From: Paracoccaceae bacterium
Lineage (GTDB): Bacteria > Pseudomonadota > Alphaproteobacteria > Rhodobacterales > Rhodobacteraceae
Direction of reading: 5' to 3'
DNA length: 35,037 bases
NCBI GenBank assembly: GCA_018223085.1
Contig: JAAEZB010000020.1
Location: 1-35,037, forward strand
The translations under genes were made by a program, and so were the position numbers. Shown here piece after piece: positions 16,013-23,080 of the stretch. The notes beneath the pieces were generated by a model. The model saw only the letters and a list, made by a program, of their open reading frames with translations, searched no databases and was not told where the DNA came from. Within the stretch, counting starts at the first letter, position 1; every line of letters begins with the position of its first letter.

Positions 16013-17398
16013 TCAGTAAGCGCCGCGCCCGGACAGGACCGCCCGCACCGTCAGGGCAAGGAGCATGCAGTCCAGCATCAGACTCTTGGACCGGACATAG
16101 GCGACATCCATGTCGATCATTTTGTCGAAACCGATATCGGCACGGCCCGACACTTGCCATAGACCGGTGATGCCGGGGCGGACGTTCAGCCGTTCCAGCG
16201 CCGCAACCGGGTAGGCGGAAACTTCGGATGGCAGAGCAGGGCGCGGGCCGACCACTGACATATCGCCAAGGAACACGTTCAAAATCTGTGGCAGCTCATC
16301 CACCGAATACCGGCGCAGGAATCTGCCGACGCGCGTGACACGCGGATCATGACGCGCTTTGAAACAGATGCCGTCGCGGTCGGATTGCGCCCGGATTGCG
16401 GCCAGCCGTTCCTCGGCGTTGGTGTGCATCGTGCGGAATTTCAGGATCGTAAACGGATGCCCGTCACGTCCGACACGGGTTTGCCGGAATAAGGCGGGTC
16501 CTTTGCTGTCCAGTCGGATAAGCGCGGCGACCAAAAGCAAGGCCGGTGCAAGGGCGACAAGGGCGAGGCCGCTTGTGACCACGTCGAAACAGCGCTTGGC
16601 ATTTGCGTCAGGTCCGGCGACCCGCAGAGCATGAGTCGTTGCGCGCACCATGAAGGTTGTATTGCCGATCAGATACCGTTTGGCGAGCCGCTGGGGTTCT
16701 TGCGCCAGACGCCAGAGCCATTCCATCCGCGCCGCGCGAACTGGCTTTGGTGCGCGGGTCACGTTCCCGGCAAGAAAATCAAACAATGCCCCGACCCCTA
16801 GAACCAAGCGCGGTTTGAGGTCCGGAAGATGTTTGTCGATCCATAGTTCCTGTTGTGGCACGCCCATCGCAACCAGCAGGATATCGGCACCAGACGCATT
16901 GATGCGCGCAATGGCGGCATCCTCATTGGCTGCCCCTCCATATCCATCCAGAGTGCCAGAGACCCGCAGACCGGGGATGGTTGTCTGTAGCTTCAGGGCT
17001 GCTTTTTCTGCTGTTCCGGGCGTTGCTCCAAACAGGAACACCGACAGGCCGCGCCGGGCTGCCTGATGTAGCAGAGCGGGTGTGAAATCGGTGCCATTCA
17101 GGTTTTCGGTCAGACCAGCACCCGTCATTCGCGCGGCCAGTTCAACGCCGATCCCGTCTGGCAGGATCATGTCGGCGCGAGCAAGCGCCGCGGCATAGTT
17201 TCGGTTGCGAGCGCGGATGTTGGCGCAATGGGCGTTGAGGAAGTAGGCACTGCGCACGGCCCCGGACAGCATGTGTTCCACGGTCTGTTCGGTCGTCGCA
17301 TCGACGACAGGCAGGCCGAGCACTGTTTTGCAGGCGGGGGACGGGGAGATGGGGCGCGTGGCGGTGTCAAAGCTCGTGAGGGACGGGTGTTTGGTCAT
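16013..17398 (-). CDS. Fused GT26 (WecG/TagA/CpsF) - phosphoglycosyltransferase (WcaJ/PglC-like)
   Basis: A 461-residue two-enzyme protein. Residues about 25-250 form a WecG/TagA/CpsF (GT26) domain, with [15 protein letters not shown] (Asp81 as candidate catalytic residue) and GVPQQELWI. Residues about 268-461 form a monotopic phosphoglycosyltransferase, with a membrane hairpin at about 271-293, KFRTM at 320-324, the catalytic Asp-Glu dyad D367-E368 in [17 protein letters not shown], and the terminal [13 protein letters not shown]. The PGT half would load a sugar-phosphate onto undecaprenyl phosphate; the GT26 half would add the second sugar. Fusion places steps one and two of repeat-unit assembly on one chain. 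It is transcribed divergently from the response regulator. Confidence 0.93.
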   Translation of the reverse strand: MTKHPSLTSFDTATRPISPSPACKTVLGLPVVDATTEQTVEHMLSGAVRSAYFLNAHCANIRARNRNYAAALARADMILPDGIGVELAARMTGAGLTENLNGTDFTPALLHQAARRGLSVFLFGATPGTAEKAALKLQTTIPGLRVSGTLDGYGGAANEDAAIARINASGADILLVAMGVPQQELWIDKHLPDLKPRLVLGVGALFDFLAGNVTRAPKPVRAARMEWLWRLAQEPQRLAKRYLIGNTTFMVRATTHALRVAGPDANAKRCFDVVTSGLALVALAPALLLVAALIRLDSKGPALFRQTRVGRDGHPFTILKFRTMHTNAEERLAAIRAQSDRDGICFKARHDPRVTRVGRFLRRYSVDELPQILNVFLGDMSVVGPRPALPSEVSAYPVAALERLNVRPGITGLWQVSGRADIGFDKMIDMDVAYVRSKSLMLDCMLLALTVRAVLSGRGAY

Positions 17399-17610
17399 GG
17401 ATGCGGTCCTGGGTTCATGAGTGGCTTTCTACCTTCATGCCCCTATGACCGGCGCCATCGCAATTTCCCGGCGGGATGAGTGCGCAACGCATTCGTGATA
17501 CGCTGTGCCCGGATGTCCCAACGCTGCGCAAAAGACGGCAAAAATGGCGCGATGGGCTGGGTTCTGGTCCAAACGGATATATTGGCGAGACCTTTTCCCC
17601 GTTAATAAAA

Positions 17611-17656
17611 ATGCCTATTGCCCTAAATGTGCCCTAAATTTCGTTTAATGATAAAC
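17611..17656. promoter_or_regulatory. Direct and inverted repeats upstream of the LuxR-type regulator
   Basis: In the 285-base divergent region between the fused transferase and the response regulator, ATGCCTATT (17611-17619) is followed by TGCCCTAAAT twice (17619-17628 and 17630-17639), exactly eleven bases apart. Then comes an inverted repeat GTTTA-ATGA-TAAAC (17643-17656). ATGCCTATT is the reverse complement of AATAGGCAT upstream of wza. Helical-turn spacing suggests protein binding, possibly autoregulation. The rest of 17399-17610 shows nothing recognisable. Confidence 0.4.
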
Positions 17657-17683
17657 TGCGGTTTAACCAAGGATTGGCCTGAG

Positions 17684-18298
17684 ATGAGAGTTCTTATTGC
17701 TGACGACCATGATCTCCTGCGCGACACGCTGATTGCGTTTCTGAGCGCTGAGAATGATATGGAACTGGGAAGTGCTTCGAGCTTTGATGAGGCCAAGGAA
17801 CGTATTCGCGAGGACGCGCCCTACAATCTTATACTTCTAGATTACAAGATGCCGGGCATGAAGGGGCTGGAGAGCCTCTCCGAAGCGATTGCAATGGAAG
17901 GCGGTCAGCGGGTCGCACTGATCTCGGGGCAGGCCACGCGCGAAGTCGCGGAAGAGGCGCTTGGGCTCGGGGCTGCTGGGTTCGTGCCAAAGACCCTGCC
18001 GGCCAAATCTCTCGTGAATGCTGTCAAGTTCATGGCAATGGGAGAGCAATATGCGCCTGTCGACTTTATGAAAGCGCAGGACGAGGAAGAGCCGCACGCC
18101 ATGGCCGAGCGCCTTACCAAGCGTGAACTGGAGGTGCTAAAAGGTCTGACGGAAGGCAAGTCGAACAAGGCCATCGCCCGTGATCTCGACCTGACCGAAC
18201 CGACGATCAAGCTTCACATGAAGACGCTCTTTCGCAAGCTTGAGGTTAATAACCGCACGCAGGCGGCTATTGTGGCGCGCGACGTCGGCCTGTTCTGA
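17684..18298 (+). CDS. LuxR/NarL-family response regulator
   Basis: A 204-residue two-domain regulator. The receiver domain starts with RVLIADDHDLLRDTL and carries the phospho-acceptor Asp53 in LILLDYKMPG, with Lys in FVPKTLPAKS. The C-terminal LuxR helix-turn-helix (about 140-200) contains LTKRELEVLKGLTEGKSNKA and the recognition-helix region LTEPTIKLHMKTL. The ATG at 17684 is chosen because the receiver domain begins there; upstream in-frame ATGs (17648) would add a non-homologous tail. No cognate kinase gene is adjacent on this strand. The closest partner is the hybrid kinase at 12893-15388, so it is the likely output of that phosphorelay and a candidate regulator of the polysaccharide genes. 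Confidence 0.9.
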   Translation: MRVLIADDHDLLRDTLIAFLSAENDMELGSASSFDEAKERIREDAPYNLILLDYKMPGMKGLESLSEAIAMEGGQRVALISGQATREVAEEALGLGAAGFVPKTLPAKSLVNAVKFMAMGEQYAPVDFMKAQDEEEPHAMAERLTKRELEVLKGLTEGKSNKAIARDLDLTEPTIKLHMKTLFRKLEVNNRTQAAIVARDVGLF

Positions 18299-18327
18299 CG
18301 TCCACCCTGTCCAGAAGGATATAGCGC

Positions 18328-18341
18328 GGGGCAAAAGCCCC
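18328..18341 (+). other. Small stem-loop after the response-regulator gene
   Basis: GGGGC (18328-18332) pairs with GCCCC (18337-18341) around an AAAA loop, 30 bases after the regulator stop codon. No T run follows, so termination is doubtful. Confidence 0.35.
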
Positions 18342-18394
18342 AAGCACCTTGCCGACCGCGCACGGGCATGGGTGTAAAAAAACGGGTAGATCTT

Positions 18395-18416
18395 TCGGCG
18401 AAGGAGATCGCCGATG
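18395..18416 (+). promoter_or_regulatory. Hairpin presenting the ribosome-binding site of the wzz-like gene
   Basis: A perfect seven-base inverted repeat TCGGCGA (18395-18401) and TCGCCGA (18408-18414) encloses the six-base loop AGGAGA, which is the Shine-Dalgarno sequence. The last paired base is the A of the ATG start codon. The arrangement can expose or, with a bound protein, block the ribosome-binding site. A GGA in a hexaloop is also the form recognised by CsrA-type proteins, but whether this organism has one is unknown. Confidence 0.7.
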
Positions 18417-19856
18417 ACCACCCAAGACCTGGTAGCGACAGACATGCATGACGGGCGCTCCGCTTCGGGGGGCGGACGCAAGCTTATCCGCCGTGTGCTC
18501 ATTGGTGGCGCGCTGACGGACAGCAAGCGTATTCCGCGCTACGCGTGGATCTGTGCGCTTGGTTTGGCCGCCATCTGGGCGCCGATCACGGGCTACCTCA
18601 GGACGGCCGCGCCCAGCTTTGCCAGCCACATGTCTTTGATTCTGCCCGGTTCCGGGTCGGCCTCATCGGTCAACCTTGCCGAGATCGGGCAGGCATCAAG
18701 CCATGCGAATTCGGCCTTTTCCAGCAACGCGATCAGCCCGACGGAAACCTACAAGCGACTTCTGGCGGCTGATCGGGTTATCAGGGACGCGGCTGATGGT
18801 CTTGGTCTGCAGGCTAAGGACTTTGGTAAACCGCAGGTGAAGTTGGTGGATCAGACGGCGTTCATTCACGTCAAGATCACCGGTCCTGCCCCTGAGGCCG
18901 CACAGGCGCGTAACGCTGCGTTGCTGCGTGCGTTCTTTGACGAAATAGACCGCCTGCGGGGCGACGAAATGGACAGCCGCCAGACCGGCGGTCTTGACGC
19001 GATCAGGGAGTATCAGGCCTCGGTTGCCGCTACGCGTGTTGAGATCGAAAAGCTGCGCGAGGACACCGGGCTTTATTCGGTGGCGCAATACAATCGGCAG
19101 GTGGACGAGGTTGATCTCCTGCGTGCGCGGATTGATACCGCCAATGCAGAGTATGAACGAAGTGCCGCGGCCGTGGTCGGGCTGGAGGCACAGCTTGGGA
19201 CCGATTCAGCAACCGCCGCGCGTATATTGCGACTGAACGGTGATGGTGCCTATACGGCGCTGATTGACGCAATGGCGGAAGCGGAAACTGAACTTGCCCA
19301 AGCGCGTGCGCGGTTCGGCAAGCAGCATCCCGAGGTCATCAAGGCCTTGTCGGCGATGGAATCCGCCCGCGCCGAGGCCATGATCCGTGCCATTTCCCTG
19401 ACTGGTGATGCAGGCGCGTTAGAGCGATCCTTCGATGGCGCGCGAGACGCGCTTTTAACCGAGTTGGTGCGGCAGGACGCTGCGCGCGCTGGTTTGCTGG
19501 CGGAATTGGACGCATTGCGTAACCTCTTGTCGGTCCAGGCCGAACGGCTCGAAAAGCTTGCGCCGAAAGCGGCGCGGCTCGAAGACCTACAGCGGGACTT
19601 CAACGTAGCCGAAGCCGTTTTCGCATCGGCCATCGCACGCACCCAGTCCAGTAAGGCCGATGTCTTTGCGTCTTATCCCCTCGTGCAGGTTCTCGAAGAT
19701 CCGACCCTGCCCGAAGGTCCATCCTCTCCGCGCAAGAAGCTGGCCCTTGCCGCCGGCACTGCGGCGAGCCTTCTTCTCATCTTCGCGCTCGCACTTGCGT
19801 GGACCCGGCGCCCCTTGATCGAAAAGCTGATCTCCGAGAAAGGCCGCATGGCATGA
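18414..19856 (+). CDS. Wzz/GumC-like polysaccharide chain-length protein (no kinase domain)
   Basis: A 480-residue polysaccharide co-polymerase. TM1 lies at about 42-62 (RYAWICALGLAAIWAPITGY) and TM2 near 450-470 (KLALAAGTAASLLLIFALAL). Between them is a periplasmic domain with long coiled-coil stretches at about 185-390, including the family-typical ARARFGKQHPEVIKAL. There is no Walker A or tyrosine-rich tail after TM2, so it is not a fused tyrosine autokinase; no separate kinase gene lies in the window. It should control polymer length together with the Wzy-like protein encoded next, whose start codon overlaps this stop (ATGA, 19853-19856). Confidence 0.85.
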   Translation: MTTQDLVATDMHDGRSASGGGRKLIRRVLIGGALTDSKRIPRYAWICALGLAAIWAPITGYLRTAAPSFASHMSLILPGSGSASSVNLAEIGQASSHANSAFSSNAISPTETYKRLLAADRVIRDAADGLGLQAKDFGKPQVKLVDQTAFIHVKITGPAPEAAQARNAALLRAFFDEIDRLRGDEMDSRQTGGLDAIREYQASVAATRVEIEKLREDTGLYSVAQYNRQVDEVDLLRARIDTANAEYERSAAAVVGLEAQLGTDSATAARILRLNGDGAYTALIDAMAEAETELAQARARFGKQHPEVIKALSAMESARAEAMIRAISLTGDAGALERSFDGARDALLTELVRQDAARAGLLAELDALRNLLSVQAERLEKLAPKAARLEDLQRDFNVAEAVFASAIARTQSSKADVFASYPLVQVLEDPTLPEGPSSPRKKLALAAGTAASLLLIFALALAWTRRPLIEKLISEKGRMA

Positions 19857-21109
19857 GCGCCCCGCAGAACCCGGCCGAGGCTATGGTCTGGAAAACGATC
19901 CTGTGGACTTGGCCGTTCTATGCGTTTGGCGCGCTTTACGTGGTTGGGCCCGTTCTAGCGTGGCTTATGGCGGGGTTGGTGGCGCTGTCTTTATACTTGG
20001 GGCCAGCAATAAGGTCCGATCTGCGTGCCGCAGGGCCGCTTCCTCTGGTGGTCTGGGCGTGGATCATCGGGATGTTGGTTATGCTGGTGGCGCTGTGGAT
20101 TGGGCATATCGAGTGGGATCAGGGGATGAAGATGACGATCAAATCCTCCATCGGCTGGGCGAAAGGGTGGGCGCTTCTTGCGCTGTTTCCTTTGGCGGGA
20201 GCGGTCCTACCCATCCGGCGGGAGGTTTTGGTTCGGGCGCAATGTCGGCTTGGGTTCTGGACCTTGTGCATTGCGCCGGTTCTCCTTGTGGCTCCCTACC
20301 TTGGCTTGCCCGAACGGGTTTGGACCTCGCCGCTGAAGGCAGTGGGTGGGCCGGGCCCGGAATATTTCACGGTTTTTCTTTTTACCTTCGATCCGGCGTC
20401 ATGGACCCCCCGATGGCAGTTTTACGCGCCTTGGTCGCCTTTTGCGGCACTTTTGGGGGTGGTTATGGTGCTCTTTGCCTTGGAAGAGAAAGAGGGCCGT
20501 TGGCGCGCCGCCGGGATCGCAGCAGGCACGCTGATGATCCTTGCGTCGAAGTCCCGCATGGGGCTTGTGGGGCTTGTGGCCTGTACGGTCGGCCCCCGGT
20601 TGGTGCCGCTGGTGCTGCGCAGTTGGGCATGGGGCGGGTTGGCGGCCTTTACCGCATCGTTGGCCATCACGGGGCCTTGGTTTTTGGAGAAGATCGGTCT
20701 GGGCATTGATCAGTTCAAATCCGCCCGTGCAGACAGCACACGCGTTCGTGCCACCCTTCAGCGCATTGCCCGGGAGCGATGGCAGGAAGAGGCCCCTTGG
20801 TTCGGCCACGGCACGGTTCAGCCGGGGCCACACATTGTGGAGTATATGCCGATCGGCAGCCATCACACGTGGTTCGGTCTGTTGTTTGTTAAGGGGGTGG
20901 TCGGTCTTATGGCCTTGGCCGTGCCATTGATCTGGCAAACGGCGCTTGCCTTCAAGGATGCCGCTGTAGGACCGCGCGGACGCCTGCCGCTAGGTCTTTG
21001 TATGGTGATGGTTCTGCTCTCGTTCGGCGAGAACATCGAGATCGAAGCCTATCTGCTTTGGCCTGCGCTTTTGTGTCTTGGCATACATGCGCGTGAATGT
21101 AGCACCTGA
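19853..21109 (+). CDS. O-antigen ligase/Wzy-like polysaccharide polymerase
   Basis: A 418-residue polytopic membrane protein with ten or more hydrophobic segments. A large periplasmic-type loop (about 285-345) contains the WFGHG and HHTWFGLLFVKGVVG features of the Wzy_C/O-antigen-ligase family; ASKSRMGLVGL near residue 225 is also typical. It probably polymerises or ligates repeat units at the periplasmic face. The ATG at 19853 overlaps the wzz-like stop codon (ATGA) and is preferred over 19799, which lies inside that gene. Primary sequence conservation in this family is low, so polymerase versus ligase cannot be decided. Confidence 0.75.
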   Translation: MSAPQNPAEAMVWKTILWTWPFYAFGALYVVGPVLAWLMAGLVALSLYLGPAIRSDLRAAGPLPLVVWAWIIGMLVMLVALWIGHIEWDQGMKMTIKSSIGWAKGWALLALFPLAGAVLPIRREVLVRAQCRLGFWTLCIAPVLLVAPYLGLPERVWTSPLKAVGGPGPEYFTVFLFTFDPASWTPRWQFYAPWSPFAALLGVVMVLFALEEKEGRWRAAGIAAGTLMILASKSRMGLVGLVACTVGPRLVPLVLRSWAWGGLAAFTASLAITGPWFLEKIGLGIDQFKSARADSTRVRATLQRIARERWQEEAPWFGHGTVQPGPHIVEYMPIGSHHTWFGLLFVKGVVGLMALAVPLIWQTALAFKDAAVGPRGRLPLGLCMVMVLLSFGENIEIEAYLLWPALLCLGIHARECST

Positions 21110-21262
21110 TTGGGCGGCATGCTGCGAGGATGCCGTTTGGACCATTGGATTGGAATGCTCGCAGGCCTGTGTTGTAGGGAGTTGGTTTCTGTCCGGCCTC
21201 CTACATACGTCAACGTAGCTGCTGCAATGCAGCAACAGGCGATCAGGGGATGTGGATTCTTT

Positions 21263-21293
21263 AAACTGTTCAAAACTGTTCTGTGCAAAACTG
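21263..21293. repeat. Short direct repeats upstream of the DUF1127-like gene
   Basis: AAACTGTTC occurs at 21263-21271 and 21273-21281, ten bases apart, with a third partial copy AAACTG at 21288-21293. The rest of the 239-base gap (21110-21348) holds only a small TGCTGC/GCAGCA palindrome near 21220-21234. The repeats could be protein-binding sites for the downstream operon. Confidence 0.35.
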
Positions 21294-21348
21294 GGGGCGT
21301 GGGAGGAAACCCGATACGCAAGGCCCGATGGGGCGCGGAGGTTTCCAG

Positions 21349-21576
21349 ATGAACAGGACCGACACGACAATCCATTTTCACAGCCGCCCGCTTATGGAGC
21401 GGTTGGATCTTTATCTTGTGGGGCAAGGGATGGGGTTCAATACAGGGCTTGAGAAGCGGCGGCGGCTGCATGAGGCTTATGCGCTTGATGCGCTGAGCGA
21501 TTGTCAGCTTGCGCTCATGGGGATGAGCCGGGCCGATATTCCGGCCTTTGTCTTTGCCGACCTCTTTGGCGCATAG
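21349..21576 (+). CDS. Small DUF1127-like protein
   Basis: A 75-residue protein starting at the ATG at 21349, with GGAGG at 21337-21341. Its C-terminal half (ALDALSDCQLALMGMSRADI) resembles the L-D-L-S-D-x-x-L-x-x-x-G-x-x-R-x-D-I pattern of DUF1127/YjiS proteins. These are small, often stress- or phosphate-related proteins in alphaproteobacteria, and some bind RNA. The N-terminal part is arginine- and histidine-containing and not otherwise recognisable. It precedes trkH by 54 bases on the same strand. The family match is by pattern only and needs a profile search. Confidence 0.6.
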   Translation: MNRTDTTIHFHSRPLMERLDLYLVGQGMGFNTGLEKRRRLHEAYALDALSDCQLALMGMSRADIPAFVFADLFGA

Positions 21577-21630
21577 AGCGGGCGGGTGTGAACGCTTGAC
21601 ACTCCGCGCGCGAGAGGCCAACGCTTTGGC

Positions 21631-23079
21631 ATGTTTGACCTGCGTCCTGTCGGATATGTGATTGGCCTTCTGGTGGCCATTCTTGGGCTTGCCATGGTGC
21701 TGCCGATGCTTGCCGATATTGCGCAAGGCAATGGGCATTGGTGGGTCTTTCTTCAGAGTGCGATCCTGACGGTTTTGACGGGGGGGCTTGTGGCGTTGTC
21801 CTGTCAGTCGGGCAAGGGGCGCGGGCTTTCGATCCAGCAGACCTTTTTGCTCACCACGGGGGTTTGGGTCGCGCTACCGATTTTCGGGTCTTTGCCGTTT
21901 ATGTTCGGGGCGACGGAAGCGCGATTTGTCGATGCGTTTTTCGAGGCGATGTCGGGGATGACGACCACGGGGTCGACGGTTTTTTCGGGGTTGGATGACC
22001 TGCCGCGGGGGATCAACCTTTGGCGCGGTATGCTGCAATGGCTTGGCGGGATCGGGATTATTGTTGTCGCGATGGTGTTCCTGCCCGAACTGCGGGTCGG
22101 GGGCATGCAGATTTTCCGCTCGGAAGCCTTTGATACTATGGGCAAGATCCTGCCTCGGGCGACGGCGATATCGGGGCAGATCTCGGTGATTTATGTCGGA
22201 CTGACCGTACTGTGCATGGTCTGTTACCTCGTCATGGGTATGCCGGCCTTTGATGCGCTTGTGCATTCGCTGACGACGATTTCGACGGGCGGGTTTTCTA
22301 GCCATGACGCGTCTTTCGGGACGTATTCGGGGCCGATGGAATATGTGGCGTCGGTGTTCATGATCCTCGCGGCGATGCCGTTCGTGCGCTATGTGCAGCT
22401 TGTGAACGGCCATAGCACGCCGCTTTTGCGCGATAGTCAGGTGCGGGTGTTCCTGATGACGATCGCGTTTCTGGTGCTGGTCTTTACCGTGGTTCTGACG
22501 TGGATTTTCCCGCACCATTGGGAAAAGTCGTTCCGCGAGGCGCTTTTCAATATCACCTCGATCATTTCAGGTACGGGCTATGCCAGCGTAGATTACATGG
22601 GATGGGGCAGTTTCATCGTCACCATGTTCTTTTTCATTGGCCTGATCGGGGGATGCGCGGGGTCGACGGCCTGTTCTGTGAAGATCTTCCGTTATCAGCT
22701 TTTGTTTTCGTCGATCCGGGCACAGATCAACCGTATCCGCCATCCGCGCGGGATTTTCACCGTGCGTTATGACGGCAAGAAGGTGAATGAAGAGACGCTG
22801 AGTTCGGTGATGTCGTTCTTTGTCTTCTTCACGGTGACTCTGGGCCTTTTGGCGGTGGCTTTGGGTATGACGGGGCTTGATTTTACCACCTCGCTTTCGG
22901 GGGCGGCGACGGCGGTGGCCAATATTGGCCCCGGCCTTGGCGATATCATCGGACCGGCGGGGAATTTCGCGCCGCTCAACGATACGGCGAAGTGGATTTT
23001 GGTTGTGGGGATGCTTGTCGGGCGGCTTGAGCTGCTGGCGGTGTTCGTGATCCTGACGCCGCAATTCTGGAGAGGGTGA
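21631..23079 (+). CDS. trkH: TrkH-family potassium uptake protein
   Basis: A 482-residue K+ channel-like subunit with four M1-P-M2 repeats. The selectivity-filter loops are visible as TTTGSTVFSG (repeat 1), STGGFSSHD (repeat 2), SGTGYASVD (repeat 3) and NIGPGLG (repeat 4), each keeping the key glycine. It would take up K+ at the inner membrane with a cytosolic TrkA regulator, which is not encoded in this window. The start at 21631 gives the expected N-terminal membrane helix. A ThDP-enzyme gene begins one base after the stop codon. Confidence 0.95.
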   Translation: MFDLRPVGYVIGLLVAILGLAMVLPMLADIAQGNGHWWVFLQSAILTVLTGGLVALSCQSGKGRGLSIQQTFLLTTGVWVALPIFGSLPFMFGATEARFVDAFFEAMSGMTTTGSTVFSGLDDLPRGINLWRGMLQWLGGIGIIVVAMVFLPELRVGGMQIFRSEAFDTMGKILPRATAISGQISVIYVGLTVLCMVCYLVMGMPAFDALVHSLTTISTGGFSSHDASFGTYSGPMEYVASVFMILAAMPFVRYVQLVNGHSTPLLRDSQVRVFLMTIAFLVLVFTVVLTWIFPHHWEKSFREALFNITSIISGTGYASVDYMGWGSFIVTMFFFIGLIGGCAGSTACSVKIFRYQLLFSSIRAQINRIRHPRGIFTVRYDGKKVNEETLSSVMSFFVFFTVTLGLLAVALGMTGLDFTTSLSGAATAVANIGPGLGDIIGPAGNFAPLNDTAKWILVVGMLVGRLELLAVFVILTPQFWRG

Positions 23080-23080
23080 G

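Noticed and set aside
21220-21234. TGCTGC/GCAGCA palindrome as a terminator of the Wzy-like gene
   Set aside because: The stem is only six pairs with a three-base loop and no T run; it lies over 100 bases after the stop codon.
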